Made by a program: the position numbers and the translations under genes. Under the pieces are notes generated by a model. The model did not search any database. It was not told where the DNA came from and saw nothing but the letters and a program-made list of their open reading frames with translations. Positions 42,458 to 51,005 of a DNA stretch of 64,000 nucleotides are shown one piece after another. Source of the DNA: JAMLIA01 sp039810005 (GTDB lineage Bacteria; Chloroflexota; Chloroflexia; Thermomicrobiales; CFX8); contig JBDHWD010000003.1 in the NCBI GenBank assembly GCA_039810005.1, forward strand, positions 12,779 through 76,778, read 5' to 3'. How positions within the stretch are numbered: the first letter of the stretch is position 1; each line of letters opens with the position of its first letter.

Positions 42458-43252
42458 TTGAATTCGCAGTCGAGAGTCGCAGTCATCATCAAGATCGTCG
42501 CACTCCTGCTCATCGCTGCAGGTGTCATCCTGCTGACCGCCGCCTCACGATCCTCCACACCGAACACCGCCGAGATCGCCCGTGAGCGCGCCCGATTCGA
42601 AGCAATCGGCGCGCTCCAGCCCCCGACGACTGCGGCTGGCGGTGACTCGCAGCCGACGCCGACGGCATCTACGCCCACTAGCAGCCGTTCACCGGACGAG
42701 ACCAACCTCATCATCTCCGCGCACATCGGCCCGGAGCCCGGAGACCTGGCGACAACCGATCCGGTGTCGGACGGCACGGTATTCGAAGCACCCGCCGACA
42801 TGCCACCAGCGCTGCACATTACGATTCCGGCGGTCGGTATCGACACGGATATCGTTGAGGTCGTGCCAAAGACTGAAACAATCGACGGCCAACTCGTCGA
42901 ATCCTGGCAGGTGGCCGACTGGGCAGCCGGCCACCATGCCGGCAGCGCTGACCCGGGCGAGCGCGGCAACATCGTCCTTGCTGGACACGACGATGTCCGT
43001 GGCGAGGTATTTCGCGGACTGCACGACATCGAGATCGGCGCGGAGATTCTGCTGACGACGCCAGATGGAGTCCACCGCTACGTCGTCGAGGAGATTCATG
43101 TTCGCCTGGAGCGTGGCGCTCCACTCGCCGATCGACTGGCTACCGGCCAGTTCATCGCGCCGATGCCGGAAGAGCGCCTGACGCTGATCACCTGCTGGCC
43201 TTATGGCATCGACGACCACCGCATCATCGTTGTTGCGAAGCCGCCTGCCTAA
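42458..43252 (+). CDS. Sortase (class D/E-like transpeptidase)
   Basis: 264 residues. N-terminal membrane helix (VAVIIKIVALLLIAAGVILL), a Pro/Thr-rich spacer, then the sortase barrel (about 115-262). Catalytic residues: His177 in IVLAGHDDVRG, Cys246 in LTLITCWPYG and Arg255 in DDHRIIVV. It cleaves sorting signals between Thr and Gly and attaches the protein to the wall. The TTG start has GAGGT five to six bases upstream. The MPNTG protein two genes upstream is its likely substrate. The subclass was judged from length and the TCWPYG motif only. Confidence 0.9.
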   Translation: MNSQSRVAVIIKIVALLLIAAGVILLTAASRSSTPNTAEIARERARFEAIGALQPPTTAAGGDSQPTPTASTPTSSRSPDETNLIISAHIGPEPGDLATTDPVSDGTVFEAPADMPPALHITIPAVGIDTDIVEVVPKTETIDGQLVESWQVADWAAGHHAGSADPGERGNIVLAGHDDVRGEVFRGLHDIEIGAEILLTTPDGVHRYVVEEIHVRLERGAPLADRLATGQFIAPMPEERLTLITCWPYGIDDHRIIVVAKPPA

Positions 43253-43275
43253 CCCTGCTCACCCCAACGCACCTC

Positions 43276-43304
43276 TTCACCCCGTCTCGTGCCCGTGCTA
43301 GATT
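43276..43304 (+). promoter_or_regulatory. Promoter of the tandem M20 genes
   Basis: TTCACC (43276), a 17-base spacer and TAGATT (43299). The expected start is near 43311, about 38 bases before the first M20 gene, separating it from the sortase transcript. Confidence 0.5.
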
Positions 43305-43348
43305 GCCCACGCAAGCGGAATCGAAGTTCAGGGAGGAGAGACGCCACG

Positions 43349-44575
43349 ATGGCAGTCGATACGAAGACAGACCTGGCTACCCTTCGCGAGCGCGTTCGCG
43401 AAGCGATTACCGGCGCGAAAGACCATGTCGTCGAGGTCGCCGAAACGATCCGGATCAATCCGGAGCTGGGCTACGAGGAGCGCATGGCCTCACAGCTCCT
43501 CGCCGACCACCTGAAGGAGGCGGGCTTTGAGGTCGAGAAGCCCTACAAGGGCATCGAGACCGCCTTCCGCGCCACGCGCAAAGGCAAGGGCGACGGCCCG
43601 ACGATCGCCGTGCTGGCCGAATACGACGCGCTGGCCGGCATCGGTCACGGCTGCGGCCATAACCTGATCGGCGGCTCCGGCCTGGCCGCCGCGCTCGGTC
43701 TGGGAGCAGTGATCGACGAGGTTGATGGCACGGTCGTCATCATGGGCACACCAGCCGAAGAAGGAGGCGGCGGCAAGATCAAGCTCGCCGAGCAGGGCGC
43801 ATTCGACGACGTTGATGCAGCCGTCATGATCCACCACGCCGGCGACCGCTCAGGCGCGGCGACCGAGTGGCCGCAGGGCACCTGCCTCGCCGTCCAGAGC
43901 CTCAAGATGGAGTTCTTCGGCAAGCCGGCCCACGCGGCAGCCGACCCATACAACGGCGTGAACGCGCTCAATGCGCTGATCAAGGTGTTCACCGGCATCG
44001 ACGCGCTCCGCCAGCACATCCGTATGGAAGCGCGCATCCACGGCATCATCACCCACGGCGGCGACGCGGCCAACGTCGTCCCTCACCATTCGGCCGGCGA
44101 GTTCCTCGTCCGCGCCGACACGCGCGACTACGTCGATGAGCTCGTCGAGAAGGTCAAGAACATCGCCCAGGGCGCGGCGCTGATGACCGGCTGCGAGGTG
44201 CAGATCGTCGAGGGCCAGATGCACTACGACATGCGCCCGAGCTACGTCATCGGTCGCGTCTATCAGGACAACATGGCAGACGTCGGCATCGACCTGAGCA
44301 AGGGCCGCGAAGGGCGCGGAATGCACTCGACGGACTTCGGCAACGTCTCCTACCTGATCCCGTCGGTCACCGGCTCGTTCGCCATCTCGAAGACGCCGAT
44401 CCCCGGCCACTCGCAGCAAGTCGTCGATGCGTCCGGCTCCGAGTTCGGCTACGAGCAGTACGTCAAAGTTTCGACGGCGATGGCGCTCACCGTGCTGGAC
44501 CTGCTGACTAAGCCCGAGTTGCTGCAGGAAGCCAAGGACGCGCATGCCCGCTGGTCTGAGCTGTACGAGCGATAA
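43349..44575 (+). CDS. M20 family amidohydrolase (AbgB-like), copy 1
   Basis: 408 residues. Dinuclear-zinc hydrolase of the M20 peptidase family, closest in style to p-aminobenzoyl-glutamate hydrolase subunit B and other N-acyl amino acid or dipeptide hydrolases. Motifs: ETIRINPELGYEE, GIGHGCGHNLIG (metal), MGTPAEEGGGGK (catalytic and metal glutamates), VMIHHAGD, and PIPGHSQQVVDASG. The lid domain starts KMEFFGKPAHAAADPYNGVN. GGGAGGAG eleven bases before the ATG sets the start. The neighbouring gene is a close paralogue nine bases downstream. Confidence 0.9.
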   Translation: MAVDTKTDLATLRERVREAITGAKDHVVEVAETIRINPELGYEERMASQLLADHLKEAGFEVEKPYKGIETAFRATRKGKGDGPTIAVLAEYDALAGIGHGCGHNLIGGSGLAAALGLGAVIDEVDGTVVIMGTPAEEGGGGKIKLAEQGAFDDVDAAVMIHHAGDRSGAATEWPQGTCLAVQSLKMEFFGKPAHAAADPYNGVNALNALIKVFTGIDALRQHIRMEARIHGIITHGGDAANVVPHHSAGEFLVRADTRDYVDELVEKVKNIAQGAALMTGCEVQIVEGQMHYDMRPSYVIGRVYQDNMADVGIDLSKGREGRGMHSTDFGNVSYLIPSVTGSFAISKTPIPGHSQQVVDASGSEFGYEQYVKVSTAMALTVLDLLTKPELLQEAKDAHARWSELYER

Positions 44576-44584
44576 GGGGACGGT

Positions 44585-45805
44585 GTGACGAACGAGCGAG
44601 CTGACGCGCTCCGCGAACGCGTGCGGACCGCAATCGAAAACGAACGTGAGCATCTGGTTGAGGTCGGCGAGACGATCCGGCTGAACCCGGAGCTCGGCTA
44701 TCAGGAGTTCATCGCCTCCCAGACGCTGGCAGATCAGTTGCGTGAAGCCGGCTTCGAGGTCGAGAAACCCTACAAGGGCATCGAGACATCGTTCCGCGCC
44801 ACGCGCAAGGGCAAAGGCGACGGTCCGACGGTCGCGATCCTGGCTGAGTACGACGCGCTGCGCGGGATCGGCCACGGCTGCGGCCACAACCTGATCGGCA
44901 CGTCAGGGCTGGCAGTCGCCATCGGTCTTGGCGAAGTCATCGACGAACTCTCCGGGACGATCACCATCATCGGCACGCCGGCCGAAGAGGGCGGCGGCGG
45001 CAAGATCAGGCTGCTCGAAGCCGGCGCGTTCGACGACGTTGACGCAGCGCTGATGGTGCATCACATGAGCGACCAGACGGGCTCGGCGGTCAATTGGCCG
45101 GACGGCACCAGCCTGGCGACAACCGGCCTGACCTTCGAGTTCTTCGGCAAACCGGCTCACGCCGCTGGCGACCCGTACAACGGTGTCAACGCACTGAACG
45201 CTGTCATCCAGACGTTCGAGGGGATCGATGCCCTGCGCCAGCATGTGACGATGGATTCCCGCATCCACGGCATCGTCACGCATGGTGGCGATGCTGCGAA
45301 CGTCGTGCCGAAGTACGCCGCCTGTACGTTCGGCATCCGGGCCTCGTTCAGCGAGACGGCCGCCGACCTGGCAGCGAAAGTACGCAAGATCGCCGAGGGC
45401 GCAGCGCTGATGACCGGCTGCGAGCTGAAGGTCACCGAGCGCGAGTCCGCCTACGCCGATCGTCGCCCGAGCTACGTCATCGGCCGACGCTACGAAGCCA
45501 ACATGGTGGCGGCCGGGCTGGATATCAGTAAGCGCCCGAGTGGACGCATGATGGCATCGACCGATCTCGGCAATGTTTCGCACAAGATCCCGGCGGTGAC
45601 TGGAAACTTTGCGATCGCGACGACGCCGATCCCGCACCACTCGCAGCAGGTGGTCGATGCGTCCGGTTCCGAGTTCGGCTACGACCAGCTGATCAAAGTC
45701 TCAACAGCGATGGCGTGGACGGCACTCGACATCCTGCTTGATCCCACAATCAGCGAGGAGGCGTGGGACGAGCAGAAGCACTGGATGGAACGCTACTCGA
45801 GCTGA
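44585..45805 (+). CDS. M20 family amidohydrolase (AbgB-like), copy 2
   Basis: 406 residues, aligned end to end with copy 1; long blocks are identical (for example GFEVEKPYKGIE, GIGHGCGHNLIG, HSQQVVDASGSEFGY), so this is a tandem duplication. Metal and catalytic motifs are retained (GTPAEEGGGGK, LMVHHMSD). Differences gather in the lid (YAACTFGIRASFSETAADLA) and in the C-terminal part, which could alter substrate choice or heterodimerisation. The GTG start has GGGGAC upstream and lies nine bases after copy 1. Confidence 0.9.
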   Translation: MTNERADALRERVRTAIENEREHLVEVGETIRLNPELGYQEFIASQTLADQLREAGFEVEKPYKGIETSFRATRKGKGDGPTVAILAEYDALRGIGHGCGHNLIGTSGLAVAIGLGEVIDELSGTITIIGTPAEEGGGGKIRLLEAGAFDDVDAALMVHHMSDQTGSAVNWPDGTSLATTGLTFEFFGKPAHAAGDPYNGVNALNAVIQTFEGIDALRQHVTMDSRIHGIVTHGGDAANVVPKYAACTFGIRASFSETAADLAAKVRKIAEGAALMTGCELKVTERESAYADRRPSYVIGRRYEANMVAAGLDISKRPSGRMMASTDLGNVSHKIPAVTGNFAIATTPIPHHSQQVVDASGSEFGYDQLIKVSTAMAWTALDILLDPTISEEAWDEQKHWMERYSS

Positions 45806-45877
45806 TTCTTCATGCTGAGGCCGACTGCTCGGCCCCAGCACACGTTTACCCGACACGTTGAAGCGACAGGAGGCCAC

Positions 45878-46399
45878 ATGCCTGAGCTATCGAGCCGCGC
45901 CGACCTGCTGAGCACCATTCAGAAGCTTGGCGACGACATCGAGCAGATCGCCAGTCAGGTCGACCCGGAGCAGGCAGCGCAGCCAAACGCCTTCGGCGAC
46001 TGGTCGTTCAAGGACGTCATCGCCCACCTGAACAGTTGGCGGCTCCTCACGGCGGCGCGTCTTGAGGCGGGATTGAACGGCACCGAGCCGATAGTGCCCT
46101 GGCCGGCGCACCTCGATGAGGACCGCGATATCGACGGCCTCAATCGTTGGCTCTACGAATCAAATCGCGACAAATCGCTGGCCGAAATTATGGCCGATTC
46201 GCGCGCGACGATTGAACGCAGCGCCGCGGCGATCCGTGCGATGCCGGAGGATGCGCTGCTGCAGGTCGGGCACTTCACCTGGATGCCCAGCTATGCACTC
46301 GGCCCGGGCGTTGTGCAGGGCACCTGGGAGCATTTCCACATCGACCACGAACCGGAAATTCGCGCCTGGCTCGCCAGGCAGGAGGCGTCGTCCTCCTAG
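45878..46399 (+). CDS. ClbS/DfsB family four-helix protein
   Basis: 173 residues. DinB-like four-helix bundle: LGDDIEQIASQVDPEQ, WSFKDVIAHLNSWRLL, and the C-terminal TWEHFHIDHEPEIRAW. Family members include ClbS (colibactin self-protection hydrolase) and DfsB; most are uncharacterised. The histidines in AHLNSW and HFHIDHE could form a metal site. AGGAGG seven bases before ATG 45878 fixes the start. The gene converges on the MMPL gene, and the two stop codons share the bases CTAG. Confidence 0.75.
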   Translation: MPELSSRADLLSTIQKLGDDIEQIASQVDPEQAAQPNAFGDWSFKDVIAHLNSWRLLTAARLEAGLNGTEPIVPWPAHLDEDRDIDGLNRWLYESNRDKSLAEIMADSRATIERSAAAIRAMPEDALLQVGHFTWMPSYALGPGVVQGTWEHFHIDHEPEIRAWLARQEASSS

Positions 46400-48630
46400 C
46401 CGCCATCCTCTACGCCCTGATGCTCCAGCGTCATCGCTGGGGCACTCAGCGGCTCACCCTCCACCCGCAAATCGGGCAGCCACTGGAGCCAGCGAGGCAT
46501 GTACCAGTTCCATGAACCCAGCAGCGCCATCGTTGCCGGCACCAGGATCGTGCGCACGATCGTTGCGTCGAGGAAGATCGCGACAGCCAGCCCGAAGCCC
46601 AGCTGCTGAAGCTCGACCAGCTCGCCCATCGAGAAGGCGAAGAAGACCACGACCATGATGAGCGCTGCGCCGGTGATGATCTTGCCGGTCGATTCCAGCC
46701 CGACCGCGACAGACTCGCGATTCTTGCCTGTCTGATCGTAATGCTCGCGGATGCGGCTCAGCAGGAAGACGTGATAGTCCATCGACAGGCCGAAGAGGAT
46801 GCAGAACAGGAAGATCGGCAACCAGTTGGTAATGATGTCGGTCTGCCTGAATCCGACCAGCCCGGCACCATAGCCCTTCTGGAACACGAGCACGAGAATG
46901 CCGTAGGTCGCGCCGACCGACAGCAGGTTCATCAGGATGGCCTTCAGCGGCACGACGACCGAGCGGAACGCCAGCGTCAGCAGAATGAAGCTCAGGCCGA
47001 GGACGAAAGCGAACACGAACGGCGTCCGGTTCGCAACGACCTCATTGAAGTCGTAGTTGAACGCTGGCGTACCACCGACGAACACGCCATCGGCGAGGTC
47101 GCCGAAGGCGGCCGGCACCAGATCACCACGCAGATGGCGGACTGCGTCCGTCGCTTCAACTGCCGACGCATCCACGGTGAGCGGCGTCGTCAGGAGCGTC
47201 AGATCACCGGCATCGTTTGTCTCCGCTTGCACCGGCCCAAAGGTGGGATCTTCGGCCATGCTGGCGGTCAGCTGTGCGATACCCGCTTGCACGGTCGGAT
47301 CGTCAGCCGGCGCATCAATGACGATCTCGATCGGCGCAATAACGCCAGCGAAGAAGTCGCGCGACAGGATGTGGTAAGCGCGCAGGATCTCGCCTTCGGG
47401 ATAGTTCTCGACGCCGACAAGACCAGTGCGGAAATCCCGAATCGGGAGCGCCAGGGCAAGCAGTAGCCCGCCGGCCAGGACAATGCTGATAACGGGCCGG
47501 GCCATAACGATATGGCTAATCTTCGCCCAGGTTCCGTGATGGAGCGCCGGATTCTCCGCCTCCGGGCGTGAGAACGCGCGGCGACGCGGCCAGTTGATTC
47601 GATCACCCAGAAGACCGAGCAACGCCGGAACGAGCGTCGCTGAGGCCGCCACCGAGACCGCCACCACAATGACCGCCCCGACGCCGACGCTGCGGAAAAT
47701 CGTGAGCGGCATCAGGAACATGCCCAGCAGCGCGATGATGACGGTCGTTCCAGAGAAGACAACCGCCTTCGTAGCTGAGCCTCCGGCGCGCTCGATCGCG
47801 TCGTGGCGCTCGAATCCGCGGGCGCGCTCCTCGCGATAGCGCTCGATGATGAAGAGCGAGTAATCGATCCCGACCGCGAGACCGATCATCGTGATGACGT
47901 TGAGGATCAGCGACGTCAGGTCCATCGTCAGGCCGACAAAGGCGGTGATACCGATCGCAACTGCGATAGCCGCCAGCGCGATCACCAGCGGCACAAGCGC
48001 CGCGATCAGCGCACCGAAGACGAGGATCAGCACGAGCAACGCGACCGGCAGGCCAAAGATCTCGGCCTGCTCCAGGTCCTCCTGCGCGCGCCGGTTGTAG
48101 TCGTGCGAAATGCTTAGCTCACCAACGGTGAGAACTTCAACGCCATCACGCGACTGACCGAGGACAGTGTTGGTGAAACGCTCACCAAACTCTTCAACAG
48201 ACTTGAGATCGCCGGTCAGCGTGACCGGAATGATCGTCGAGTGGCGATCGGCCGATACCAGTAACGCAGCCTCGGGAGCGCCGGCTGCGCCGGCCTGAAT
48301 GAAGTTGACAGCCGACGCGACGACGTCGGTCATCGCCATCAGATCGGTTGTCGTCTGCTCGACAACCTGCTGGAACACCGGATCATCGACGGTGAGCGAC
48401 GACGACGTAACAACGACCGTTTCGCCGACCGGCTCGACGCCGTGCATCCGATCTTCGATCAGACGCAGCGCCTGCACTGATTCCGGGTTGTTCGTAAATT
48501 CGGCCTGGCCGGTGAGGTTGCTGGGCAGCACCGCTTGCGAAACGACACCTGCTGCCATCGCAACGAGCCAGAGGATGATGACCAGCCACGGCCGTCGGGA
48601 GCTCGCACGCGCCAACCGCGCAATCGACAT
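46396..48630 (-). CDS. MMPL/RND-type transporter
   Basis: 744 residues, twelve membrane helices in two repeats, each with an extracytoplasmic domain. Proton-relay Asp-Tyr motifs are present in both halves: AVGIDYSLFIIERYREE and GLSMDYHVFLLSRIRE. The N-terminus IARLARASSRRPWLVIILW is typical of YdfJ/MmpL proteins, which export lipids or drugs. ATG 48630 was chosen (AGGGAT upstream); a longer in-frame extension reads as non-protein. No linked regulator or adaptor gene. Substrate unknown. Confidence 0.9.
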   Translation of the reverse strand: MSIARLARASSRRPWLVIILWLVAMAAGVVSQAVLPSNLTGQAEFTNNPESVQALRLIEDRMHGVEPVGETVVVTSSSLTVDDPVFQQVVEQTTTDLMAMTDVVASAVNFIQAGAAGAPEAALLVSADRHSTIIPVTLTGDLKSVEEFGERFTNTVLGQSRDGVEVLTVGELSISHDYNRRAQEDLEQAEIFGLPVALLVLILVFGALIAALVPLVIALAAIAVAIGITAFVGLTMDLTSLILNVITMIGLAVGIDYSLFIIERYREERARGFERHDAIERAGGSATKAVVFSGTTVIIALLGMFLMPLTIFRSVGVGAVIVVAVSVAASATLVPALLGLLGDRINWPRRRAFSRPEAENPALHHGTWAKISHIVMARPVISIVLAGGLLLALALPIRDFRTGLVGVENYPEGEILRAYHILSRDFFAGVIAPIEIVIDAPADDPTVQAGIAQLTASMAEDPTFGPVQAETNDAGDLTLLTTPLTVDASAVEATDAVRHLRGDLVPAAFGDLADGVFVGGTPAFNYDFNEVVANRTPFVFAFVLGLSFILLTLAFRSVVVPLKAILMNLLSVGATYGILVLVFQKGYGAGLVGFRQTDIITNWLPIFLFCILFGLSMDYHVFLLSRIREHYDQTGKNRESVAVGLESTGKIITGAALIMVVVFFAFSMGELVELQQLGFGLAVAIFLDATIVRTILVPATMALLGSWNWYMPRWLQWLPDLRVEGEPLSAPAMTLEHQGVEDGG

Positions 48631-48794
48631 GGACACATCCCTGACTGCTTCGCGACCGGCAGTTCCGTCGTCCGGCGCGCAACCAGTACGGAAGTATCCC
48701 ACACGGAATCCCGGTCACACCGGCAAACCGCACCCCGTGGCTTCCCTCAGGAAACACGGTCTCAGGGCTGCTCCGGTCAGCGCGAACGCGCGTC

Positions 48795-49916
48795 TTAATC
48801 GGCGAGCGTCATGTTGCCGCCAGTGCCCGGCTGGTAAGCACAGGCAGTGTCGCTCTCAAGGTAATCACCGGTGTGAGCGAACGCACGCGAGCGCGAGCCA
48901 CCGCAGATCGCGCGGAACTCGCAGACGCCGCACTTGCCCTTCAGCAACGTCGGGTCACGAAGCTCCTGGAAGACCGGATGGTTGCGATAGACATCGACGA
49001 CCGAGTCTGAGCGGACGTTGCCGGCGACGACCGGCAGGAAGCCACTCGGGCAAATCTCCCCAATGTGCGAGATGAAGCAGAAGCCGTTTCCCGCGTTCAC
49101 CGCCCGCGTCGCGCGACCGATGCCATCGGACGACTGGAAGCCGAGTCCGGCAACCGGCGCGCGCTGGTGTTGCATCAGCACCCGACGATAGTGATAGCCC
49201 TCGGTCAGCTTCAGGTTCCAGGACGCGGTCAGGCTACGCTCGGCGAGCCATTCGAAGACGCGCTCGTACTCATCGCCCGTCAGCTCATCCAGGTCAACAC
49301 CACGACCGGTCGGCACCAGGCAGAAGACGGCCCAGACGACCGCGCCAAGCGATTCGGCGAGGTCGGCCATCTGTTCCAAATATGGCAGCGTGCGCCGGCA
49401 GAGTGTCGTGTGGATCTGGACAGGGATACCCAGCCGGTGCGCGGCAGCGATGATGTCCATCGACCAACCGAACGAGCCATCGACCCGCCGGAAGGCGTCA
49501 TGTGTCTCCGCCGTCGGTCCATCCAGGCTGACCGCGATGCGCGACAGTCCAGCTGCCTGTGCCTCGGCAAGCTTGCGCTCGCTCGTCAGCGCCGTGCCGG
49601 CCGGCGTCAGCGTGCAGCGTACGCCGCAGTTCGTCGCATGGCGGATCAGGTCGTTCAGGTCGGGGCGACGCATCGGGTCGCCACCGGTCAGGATCAGGAC
49701 GGGTGGCACGTCGAACCGAGCAATGTCATCGATGACGCGCAACGCCTCTTCAGTGCGCAACTCACGCGGATCGCGCCGCAATTGCGCCTCGGCGCGACAG
49801 TGGACGCAAGCGAGATTGCAGGCTCGGGTCAGCTCCCACGCCAGTACAAACGGCTGTCGGTTGAAATTGCTCTCGGCCAGCACCGGCCGTTGCGGCAGCA
49901 CGGCAGCACCACTCAT
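48795..49916 (-). CDS. Radical SAM/SPASM domain protein
   Basis: 373 residues. The radical SAM cluster motif is C33-x3-C37-x2-C40 in RACNLACVHCRAEAQ, with VLILTGGDPMRRPDL as the GGD/S-adenosylmethionine-binding segment. The C-terminal SPASM region has cysteines in GFCFISHIGEICPSGF, KCGVCEFRAICGG and DTACAY, enough for auxiliary Fe-S clusters. Related proteins mature peptides or heme (PqqE, AhbC/D, NirJ groups). No small peptide substrate or heme gene is adjacent. GGAAGGA seven bases before ATG 49916. A CRP-type site lies about 95 bases upstream, hinting at control by cAMP, oxygen or NO through a CRP/FNR protein. Confidence 0.88.
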   Translation of the reverse strand: MSGAAVLPQRPVLAESNFNRQPFVLAWELTRACNLACVHCRAEAQLRRDPRELRTEEALRVIDDIARFDVPPVLILTGGDPMRRPDLNDLIRHATNCGVRCTLTPAGTALTSERKLAEAQAAGLSRIAVSLDGPTAETHDAFRRVDGSFGWSMDIIAAAHRLGIPVQIHTTLCRRTLPYLEQMADLAESLGAVVWAVFCLVPTGRGVDLDELTGDEYERVFEWLAERSLTASWNLKLTEGYHYRRVLMQHQRAPVAGLGFQSSDGIGRATRAVNAGNGFCFISHIGEICPSGFLPVVAGNVRSDSVVDVYRNHPVFQELRDPTLLKGKCGVCEFRAICGGSRSRAFAHTGDYLESDTACAYQPGTGGNMTLAD

Positions 49917-50009
49917 CGCGCAGTCCTTCCCGGGCATCACGCATCCCAGCGCAGCTGTCGTACGCTGCGCTCGTGATTGGGATCATGGCTGCCCTGGCCA
50001 CCTTCGCGC

Positions 50010-50025
50010 TGTGAGATTGATCACA
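50010..50025. promoter_or_regulatory. CRP/FNR-type operator upstream of radical SAM gene
   Basis: TGTGA-GATTGA-TCACA is a perfect match to the CRP consensus TGTGA-N6-TCACA. On the minus strand a CATGAT -10-like box (49987-49982) would put the site centre near -42, the class II activator position. The remaining 49917-50341 holds no gene. Confidence 0.6.
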
Positions 50026-50260
50026 ATTACCCAGAATTGCTCGGTTTGTCAGCCACGAGGAACGCTCCGTTGCGGCCCAGGAAGCTCCCCTGACGAACTG
50101 GGCATTCACGGTATCCATCGTCAGCCAGATGTGAAACCGATCCGTCCGTTGCCTGCCGCTCCAGGTACTCGTCGCATGGCGACGTTGATGCGCAGCGCAT
50201 CAGCGGCGGCCTCGCTACGTTGCGTGATTTGTATGAAAGCCATCAGGTTGAGCGTCTCAA

Positions 50261-50290
50261 TTGACGCCCGTCTCCGGCGCAGCCTATGAT
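50261..50290 (+). promoter_or_regulatory. Sigma-70-type promoter of the small membrane protein gene
   Basis: TTGACG (50261-50266), an 18-base spacer and TATGAT (50285-50290); the start is expected near 50297, 45 bases before the gene. Confidence 0.65.
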
Positions 50291-50341
50291 CGTCCCGAGC
50301 AGAATCGGAATGAAGCCGAATGATGGGACGAGGAATCGCTG

Positions 50342-50722
50342 ATGGGGTCTGCTGGATTGATCGACCGCGTGCTGTGGGCGATCGCACGGGCCCCGCGAGA
50401 GTTACTCCTCTACGCAATCGTCTCGCTCGGGACCTTCGCCTATCAGGCTCTCGTGCCCGGTGAGCCGCATTATGGCGATGCGGGAATGCCCTGGGGCTGG
50501 GTGATCATCAGCCTCATCCTCGTGATACTGCTATACCGACGCGTCCGACTCGCCTGGTTCCTTTCTTTGATGCTGAATCTGCTGACGACCATCGTGCTGA
50601 TTCTGTTCAGCACCTGGCCATGGACTGTCAAGTACGGCGGCCTCGTCGTGCTTTCGGCTCTCGGCGTTGTGCTGTTGGCCAGCTCGGCCGTACGCCGGTA
50701 CATGGATGGCAAGCCAGTCTGA
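50342..50722 (+). CDS. Small four-helix membrane protein
   Basis: 126 residues, no recognised family. Four hydrophobic segments can be read: LLLYAIVSLGTFAYQAL, WGWVIISLILVILLY, WFLSLMLNLLTTIVLILFS and YGGLVVLSALGVVLLAS. The first and last loops are basic. GAGGAAT eight bases before the ATG and a good promoter upstream support expression. It ends about 35 bases before the TPP riboswitch and is probably a separate unit. Function unknown. Confidence 0.7.
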   Translation: MGSAGLIDRVLWAIARAPRELLLYAIVSLGTFAYQALVPGEPHYGDAGMPWGWVIISLILVILLYRRVRLAWFLSLMLNLLTTIVLILFSTWPWTVKYGGLVVLSALGVVLLASSAVRRYMDGKPV

Positions 50723-50754
50723 CGCCGAACGTGGCGTGCTACACTTTCTTCAGA

Positions 50755-50853
50755 CGGATGCCAGGGGTGCGCGAGATCGCGCTGAGAGTGCGGGGCGAAG
50801 CCCGCTGACCCTCCGAACCTGATCTGGGTCATACCAGCGAAGGGACGGCATCG
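50755..50853 (+). ncRNA. TPP riboswitch (THI element)
   Basis: All conserved parts are present: P1 GATGCC/GGCATC (50757-50762 with 50847-50852), AGGGGTGC, GCTGAGA, then CTGACCCTCCGAACCTGAT, CTGGGTCATACCAGCG and AAGGGA. It binds thiamin pyrophosphate and controls the thi genes that follow. A terminator hairpin lies 20 bases downstream. A TACACT -10-like box at 50740 may be its promoter. Confidence 0.96.
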
Positions 50854-50872
50854 ACAACCAGCCTCACCAAGG

Positions 50873-50899
50873 CGCCGTCGACCCATACGGGTCGCGGCG
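50873..50899 (+). terminator. Riboswitch expression-platform hairpin
   Basis: CGCCG-T-CGACCC pairs with GGGTCG-CGGCG around an ATAC loop (one bulged T), followed by TTTGTGTTT. Probably formed when TPP is bound, stopping transcription before thiD. Confidence 0.65.
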
Positions 50900-51005
50900 T
50901 TTGTGTTTCGGGACAGGTGCAGGCGGGGGTCTCCACGGAGGGCGCACCGACCTGGCATATACGAGACCGGCAGTAGCCGGCTTTCGCCCGCCGAGGGAGG
51001 CGTCC

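Noticed and set aside
42458..42590. Sortase gene as an independent transcript
   Set aside because: No promoter seen in the 23 bases between it and the cupredoxin gene; treated as part of one operon.
43850..44887. Minus-strand frame of 345 codons across the M20 pair
   Set aside because: Repetitive Val/Asp/Arg composition and no motif; complementary to two clear M20 genes.
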